Source: an uncultured Anaerolineales bacterium (GTDB lineage Bacteria; Chloroflexota; Anaerolineae; Anaerolineales; UBA6663). From it: a stretch of 18,389 nucleotides of DNA. Both the position numbers and the translations under genes were made by a program. Below the pieces are notes generated by a model, which was given only the letters and a program-made list of their open reading frames with translations, was not told the origin of the DNA and made no database searches. The stretch is from contig CALFZO010000075.1 of the NCBI GenBank assembly GCA_937952305.1, positions 1-18,389 of the forward strand, written 5' to 3'. Below are positions 14,901-18,389 of the stretch, in pieces. Within the stretch, counting starts at the first letter, position 1. Each line of letters opens with the position of its first letter.

Positions 14901-17900
14901 TTTTAACACCTTTGGGATGTCCATCACCCAGCGCCGCCAGCAGATCGGGACGCTGCGCTCGCTGGGGATGACGCGCGGCCAGGTGCTGCGGATGGTGCTG
15001 ACCGAGGCCCTGATCGTGGGCGGCCTCGGCACCCTGCTGGGCGTCCTGCTCGGGCCGCTCATCGGCCGGGGCATCATCGCTTTCATGCGCTCGCTCCCGA
15101 ACACCGTCCTCAACGTCTTCAGCCCGGCGGAGCCCTCGGCGGCGAGCTACCTCCTGGCGAGTACGCTCGGCCTGGGGATTACGCTGTTGGCCGCGCTCCT
15201 GCCGGCCCGCGCCGCCACCCGTTTGTCACCGCTGATGGCGCTCAAGAGCCCAGAGCAGCCCGGCGTCGAACGCGCGCCGCGTTGGTTGAGCGCGGCCGGC
15301 CTGACGCTCAGCCTCGGCTTGCTGGTCTGGCTGGCGGCCTCGCCGCCCGCGCTCTGGCTCCAGCCGCCCTGGGACATCGGCGCCACTGCGGGACTCGCCG
15401 CCGCCTGGATCGCGGGGCTGGCCCTGCTGCTGCCGGCCGCCGTCGACGTCCTCGGCGTTGGCCTGCGGCCCGCGCTGGCGCGCGTGGGCGGCGCGGCCGG
15501 TCGTTTGGTGGCCGACAATGTCCGGCGCGGGCGCGGCCGGGTGCTCTTGACCGTGACCACCCTGGCCCTCAGCCTGACCATGATCGGCGGGCTGACCGGC
15601 TTCATCCAATTCTATCTCTTCGAGCAGTTCGGGCCGAAACTGGAGGCCCTGCGGCAGCCGGGCGGCTGGGTCGTCTCCAAGATGGCGATCGAGCAGGGCC
15701 TGGCCGGCTTCGCCAACGTGGACGATTTGCGCACGCCGCCGGAGGCCCAGGCGGAGCTGCGCATGGCGCTGGGGGAGCGCGCCGACCTGATGCCCTTCAC
15801 GTTCGTGATCGTCCCGGAGCTGTCGTTCATGGGCGACACGTACTTCTCGTTTGTGCTCGACCCGGACCTCCTGGCTAAATCGGGCTCGCTGTTCATGACC
15901 TTCAAGGAAGGGACGTGGGACTCAGCCCTGCCGATCATGCGCGCCGGCTGCGGCCTGCTGGTCACGCCCGGCATCGCGGCCAGGAACCAGGCCAGCCTGG
16001 GCCAGACCATCACCGTCCATAGCCAATATGGCCCCGTAACGTGCACCATCGCCGGCATCGGTTCGACCTTTGTGGGCGCCAGCATCATCAGCAGCGCGGT
16101 CGGGGACCAGTTTGACCAGGGCGATCCGTTCAGCCTGCTCGTCCAGAGCCAGCCGGGCGCGGACCACGCGCAGATTGAGGCCGCTTTGCAGAGGGTGGCG
16201 GACCGGCACGGCCTGCACGTGCTGCCCATGAGCCAGTACACGGGCTTGATGTTGGACGTCTTCGAGAATGTGCCCGTCTTCTTCAACGCCTTCCTGCTGC
16301 TGGCGGTGCTGGCGGCCGGCCTGGGCGTGATCAACACCATGCTGCTCAGCGTCACCGAGCGGCGGCGGGAGTTCGGCCAACTGCGCGCGCTGGGCGCCAC
16401 GCGCGCGCAAGTGCGGGCCGTGATCGTGGGCGAGGCGGCGCTGATGGGCCTGCTGGGCGGCCTGGTGGGGGTGATCGCCAGCGCCGGCCTGACCATCATC
16501 TTCGCCACCGTGTATGGCGGCGCGGCCTCCGGCGTGGACAATTACCAACCCTGGGCGGCGGTGTGGCGCACCCTGCCCAAGGTCATCAATAGCGGCCTGC
16601 TGGGGCTCGTCGCCGCGCCTCTCCTGTGCGCGCTGGCCGCCTATTTCCCGGCCCAGGCCGTGGTGCGCGGCTCGGCCATCGAGACCCTGCAGCCGGAGCA
16701 GGCGGCGCCGCTCACGGCGCGGCGCGTGGCTGGTTTCCTGAGCCGCGGCTCGCTCCAGACCCGCTTCGTGCTCGGCACGGCCGCGCTACTGGCGGCGGTG
16801 CTGGCCGTGCTGGTGCCCGTCATCGTCCAGCACGCCGGCGATTTTCTGCGGACCCAGACCCGCACCATGCTCAGCGCGCTGGTGGACTGGAATTCAGCCG
16901 CGCTGGAGAGCGCCCTGCCGCGCAACGCGCAAACCCTGGACTTGAACGTCCTTTCCAGCGGGACGTTTGACGGCGGAACGTTCGACGCGGCCGGCCTGCT
17001 GCGCTTTCAATCGCTCCTGGATAGCTTCGGCGAGAACGGGGTCGAACAATACGCGCTGACCACCGCCGACAACGTGGTGCTCTTCGGCCTGAAGCCCGAG
17101 CAGATCGGCACGACCCTGCCGGCGCTGGACGAGCGCGAGCTCACGCATGTGTCCGAGACGGCGGCCGACGACGGCACGCCGCTGTTGACGGCCGTGGCAC
17201 CGGTGCGCGCCCAGGGCGGGGCGGTGCTCGGCCACGTGCGCCTGACCCTACGCTTCGACGCGCTGCGCCAATTCCTGGATAACCTCCAGCGCCTGCTGTG
17301 GCTCGCCGGCGGCTTCATCGTCCTGGTCGGCCTGGCGCTCGGCTATGGCGTCATCACGCCGCTGGCGCGCGCGGCGCGCGGCCTGGCCGCGCAGACGGCG
17401 CGGGTCGGGCAGGGCGATTTCCGACCGCTGGAGTTCCAGGCCGGCCGCGTCTCCCTGCGCGCGCGGCTGACGATCCTGATGACACTGCTGGTGGCCGGCC
17501 TGGTGGGCGGCCTGGGCCTGATCGTCATCCCCATCGAGCGCCAGGAAGTGGAGCGCACGCTCAAAGATTCGGTGCTGGCCTCCACGCGCTGGTTCGCGGA
17601 CTCCTTCTCGGAAGCCGCCGGCGCGACTGTGACGCCCACTGTCTCCTTGCCGGACACGCTCAACCTGACGACCTTGCTTGACCAGTTGGAAGCTGCCGGG
17701 CCGGGGGGCCAACTGCCCGGCCCGGATTTCGGCCGGCTCCAGGAGATCCTGACGCGTTTCCGGGGCGATCTGGTCGCCTATACGGCCTGGGTGGACCTGG
17801 CCGGCCAGATCGCGCTGGCGGACCAACTCAGCCTGCAGGGCGAGCCCGGCGTCACGGCCACGGAGGCCCGCATCGCCGACGGCCGCTGGCGCGAGGAACC

Positions 17901-18192
17901 GATCTGGGTGGCCGCCGCTCCCTTACGCCGCGGCCGGGATGGCGAGCAACTCGGCACGCTCAACCTCGGCCTGCGGCGGAGCGGAGTGGAGAATTTCCTG
18001 GCCGAAAGCCGCACGCTCTTCGGCCTGATCGGCTTGAGCGCGCTGTTGGCGAGCGTGTTGTTGGCGCAGGCGCTGGGCGGCGCCGGTGGAGCAGTTGGTG
18101 AGCGGCGCCCGCCGCGTGGCGGCCGGCGATTTGAGCGGGCGCTTCCAGGCCGGCTCCGGCGACGAGCTGGCGCAACTGGCGGGCGCGTTTAA
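11959..18192 (+). CDS. Giant FtsX-type permease (four cores) fused to tandem membrane sensors
   Basis: As read, this frame encodes 2,077 residues. Four FtsX/MacB-type permease cores are marked by the coupling motif ERRREIGQLRTLGMTRRQV (from 296), ERQREIGTLRALG (767), QRRQQIGTLRSLGMTRGQV (991) and ERRREFGQLRALGATRAQV (1467). Modules 1, 2 and 4 have large extracytoplasmic domains; module 3 has only about 30 residues there. After the fourth core, without a stop, come two similar sensor units with membrane helices at about 1603-1623, 1779-1799, 1837-1858 and 2020-2040. The last 37 residues (arginine- and glycine-rich) are out of frame: a one-base shift near 18079 restores a HAMP and cyclase. Family permeases of this type usually work with a separate ABC ATPase in lipoprotein or peptide export; none is in the window. 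The start is uncertain: GTG at 11959, or TTG at 11998 with AAGGAAGG upstream; no early ATG exists. Confidence 0.85.
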   Translation: MGAQLAARKARFPLFRLAIRNLRARTARTAFTTVAIALGVGLIFAMRLAGATLTESARLAREGRLAGADLEITSAASAQIPLTLLGILSARSEIELAAPLFRGLEGRPSGDATFTMGGPALEGTGLALLGVDPAHTLTPYDLAAGRFLQAGDTAAVLLPSDWAALRGHAVGGQIKLTTSAKTQTYTIVGLLKPRRDAPAATATAWLPITTLSAAFDAPDTATAVLIRLRPDQNPETAQTALQTALGDQYIVTSAAGSNSLNSIYSIVNLALPVAGFAVLLAGAFLVFNAFAITLAERRREIGQLRTLGMTRRQVLTQALLEAGLVGVFGSALGLLLGLGFGAGMVAIVRAINGDGGVAAAIIPWDAWPLAAGAGVLVTVAVTFGLAREAAQVSALEAFKPPLASDTKHRDRRAWLAGLVMVLLAATAGLYAWGVEFARTALSPSYGPIFAPALTFGAAVVAFLPLWLDGLITLLERGQWLAGRLAAASLRRQGSRAVVTAATLTTSFMLVIALTGLTLFMGQFLLSFNLSMFSGQVVLIRPFPPGTSLGAAAALPSLPPLPPDLEADLRSLEDVAAVNYFANVAIPGVGVESGFGDQYAFGMPLSVIRGKRTFPIAEGSWDEAERIFAEQEPAILLPELTGRKLDKHPGDTLEINTLQGPVTFTVAAVGGGFPIISPAAAAEYFGSHPFGIIFSPKPGVARAALEARVDALRERHRSELGTFDTEQLTATVETMLGPIQALFGGLTSLSGLVAALGIVVTLFASVLERQREIGTLRALGLRRGEVRGLVVLEAGLLGLAGAGLGALGGLGLAVLFGQGMNTAMEAVAGMSPVEGLPVPWELALASFFIGPAIAMLAALWPAGRAADVDPAVAMRAEGATGFAPPAAKRPANPRRAALPRSLSFTLAIRSLDQQRTRTYLSLIAIALGTGMTIAGDMLSQSIIGVVTRTEDLRAIGEGLWSQLDPAFKGIGAGIMLAAGFLIFNTFGMSITQRRQQIGTLRSLGMTRGQVLRMVLTEALIVGGLGTLLGVLLGPLIGRGIIAFMRSLPNTVLNVFSPAEPSAASYLLASTLGLGITLLAALLPARAATRLSPLMALKSPEQPGVERAPRWLSAAGLTLSLGLLVWLAASPPALWLQPPWDIGATAGLAAAWIAGLALLLPAAVDVLGVGLRPALARVGGAAGRLVADNVRRGRGRVLLTVTTLALSLTMIGGLTGFIQFYLFEQFGPKLEALRQPGGWVVSKMAIEQGLAGFANVDDLRTPPEAQAELRMALGERADLMPFTFVIVPELSFMGDTYFSFVLDPDLLAKSGSLFMTFKEGTWDSALPIMRAGCGLLVTPGIAARNQASLGQTITVHSQYGPVTCTIAGIGSTFVGASIISSAVGDQFDQGDPFSLLVQSQPGADHAQIEAALQRVADRHGLHVLPMSQYTGLMLDVFENVPVFFNAFLLLAVLAAGLGVINTMLLSVTERRREFGQLRALGATRAQVRAVIVGEAALMGLLGGLVGVIASAGLTIIFATVYGGAASGVDNYQPWAAVWRTLPKVINSGLLGLVAAPLLCALAAYFPAQAVVRGSAIETLQPEQAAPLTARRVAGFLSRGSLQTRFVLGTAALLAAVLAVLVPVIVQHAGDFLRTQTRTMLSALVDWNSAALESALPRNAQTLDLNVLSSGTFDGGTFDAAGLLRFQSLLDSFGENGVEQYALTTADNVVLFGLKPEQIGTTLPALDERELTHVSETAADDGTPLLTAVAPVRAQGGAVLGHVRLTLRFDALRQFLDNLQRLLWLAGGFIVLVGLALGYGVITPLARAARGLAAQTARVGQGDFRPLEFQAGRVSLRARLTILMTLLVAGLVGGLGLIVIPIERQEVERTLKDSVLASTRWFADSFSEAAGATVTPTVSLPDTLNLTTLLDQLEAAGPGGQLPGPDFGRLQEILTRFRGDLVAYTAWVDLAGQIALADQLSLQGEPGVTATEARIADGRWREEPIWVAAAPLRRGRDGEQLGTLNLGLRRSGVENFLAESRTLFGLIGLSALLASVLLAQALGGAGGAVGERRPPRGGRRFERALPGRLRRRAGATGGRV
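16741..17436 (+). repeat. Sensor unit copy 1 (protein-level tandem repeat)
   Basis: Residues 1595-1826 of the giant protein form a unit of SLxxR, membrane helix, extracytoplasmic domain ending in APVRAQGGAVLGHVRLTL, second membrane helix and the first half of a HAMP (ITPLARAARGLAAQ to GDF). It resembles copy 2 in order, spacing and several residues. The layout is that of a Cache- or CHASE-like receptor input, but I cannot name the fold. Its HAMP stops after the first helix and runs straight into copy 2. Confidence 0.6.
17443..18147 (+). repeat. Sensor unit copy 2 (protein-level tandem repeat)
   Basis: This copy begins with GRVSLRARL (from residue 1829), then a membrane helix, an extracytoplasmic domain ending in AAPLRRGRDGEQLGTLNLGL, a second helix and a HAMP (PVEQLVSGARRVAAGDL) read after the frameshift. 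The order, length (about 230 residues) and end motifs match copy 1, which points to an ancient tandem duplication of an input module. Only this copy continues into a full HAMP and the catalytic domain. Confidence 0.6.
18076..18085 (+). other. Apparent one-base frameshift joining the sensor to the cyclase
   Basis: The frame in use reads ALG up to 18078 and then turns into arginine/glycine-rich sequence ending at 18192. Removing one G of 18079-18080 gives ALGAPVEQLVSGARR and so on, a canonical end of helix and start of HAMP. The site is GC-rich (GGGCGGCGCC) with no slippery A/T heptamer. A sequencing or assembly error is most likely; a real mutation or frameshifting cannot be excluded. Confidence 0.75.
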
Positions 18193-18389
18193 TGAGATGG
18201 TGGCGGGCCTGCGCGAACGGGAGCGGCTGCGTGACCTGTTCGGGCGCTACCTCAGCCGCGAGGTCGGCGAGGCCGTGCTGGCGGGCCGGGCGTCCCTGGT
18301 CGGCGAGCGCAAGACGATCACGGTGTTGTACGTCGACATGCGCGGCTCCACGGCCTTCGCCGAGGAGTACGCGCCCGAGACCGTCATGT
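18080..18389 (+). CDS. HAMP plus class III adenylate/guanylate cyclase domain (3' part outside window)
   Basis: In the frame shifted by one base relative to the permease-sensor gene, an open frame runs to the window end. It encodes a HAMP domain (PVEQLVSGARRVAAGDL to DELAQLAGAFNEMVAGL), the linker RERLRDLFGRYLSREVGEAV common before class III cyclase domains, and the catalytic start KTITVLYVDMRGSTAF. The Asp codon at 18335-18337 is the expected first metal-binding aspartate. The family makes cAMP or cGMP from ATP or GTP; substrate-specifying residues and the second aspartate lie beyond the window. There is no convincing start codon or Shine-Dalgarno, so it is almost certainly the C-terminal continuation of the preceding gene and not a separate gene. 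Confidence 0.85.

Noticed and set aside
18076..18085. Programmed ribosomal frameshift site
   Set aside because: No slippery heptamer, rare-codon stall or upstream Shine-Dalgarno-like stimulator is visible. An indel error or mutation explains the data more simply.
18086..18389. Separate cyclase gene starting at an internal GTG or at ATG 18197
   Set aside because: No Shine-Dalgarno is present, and both starts would fall inside or at the edge of a HAMP domain whose preceding membrane helix is encoded in the upstream frame.
1..18389. CRISPR array, tRNA, rRNA, insertion sequence or integrase
   Set aside because: I looked for regularly spaced direct repeats, clover-leaf arms, terminal inverted repeats and transposase motifs and saw none.

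Overview
The window is very GC-rich, densely coded bacterial DNA. It is dominated by signalling and membrane genes: a 1,674-residue PAS/GAF histidine kinase, an HD-GYP response regulator, a very large FtsX-type permease, PadR and LacI regulators, a DraG-like hydrolase and a MOFRL-type glycerate kinase. The style suggests Chloroflexota (Anaerolineae or Caldilineae-like). That is an inference from gene content and composition only; no rRNA or other phylogenetic marker lies in the window.

Left region (1-3684). An ADP-ribosylglycohydrolase gene and a lacI-family gene are both on the minus strand. A glycerate 2-kinase gene is divergent on the plus strand. Two identical perfect 18-bp palindromes, TGCGGGAACGTTCCCGCA, lie one before lacI and one before the hydrolase. 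They are the likely operators of this LacI protein and imply autoregulation plus control of the hydrolase, with the kinase possibly included. An intrinsic terminator follows lacI directly before the hydrolase operator. A strong Shine-Dalgarno sequence at the left edge points to one more minus-strand gene just outside the window.

Middle region (3694-10045, minus strand). The giant sensor kinase has 5 predicted TM helices, 2 PAS, 5 GAF, 1 PAS, HisKA and HATPase. It overlaps its downstream REC-HD-GYP response regulator by a few codons. Together they form a translationally coupled two-component pair whose likely output is c-di-GMP hydrolysis.

Upstream of these (10234-11167, minus strand) is a small operon of a PadR regulator and a five-helix membrane protein of unknown function. 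It has a good sigma70-like promoter and an inverted repeat straddling the -10 box. Next to it, on the plus strand, is a GNAT acetyltransferase in a stretch visibly richer in AT than its surroundings, possibly acquired.

Right region (11959 to the window end, plus strand). This is the most unusual part. One uninterrupted frame of more than 2,000 codons encodes four FtsX permease cores. They are followed without a stop by two tandem, mutually similar membrane sensor units. After an apparent single-base frameshift near 18079 comes a HAMP domain and the start of a class III adenylate/guanylate cyclase, cut off by the window end. Read through the shift, it is a permease-sensor-cyclase fusion that would join an ABC-type (MacB/LolC-like) membrane machine to cyclic-nucleotide signalling in one polypeptide. 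No ABC ATPase gene is present in the window.
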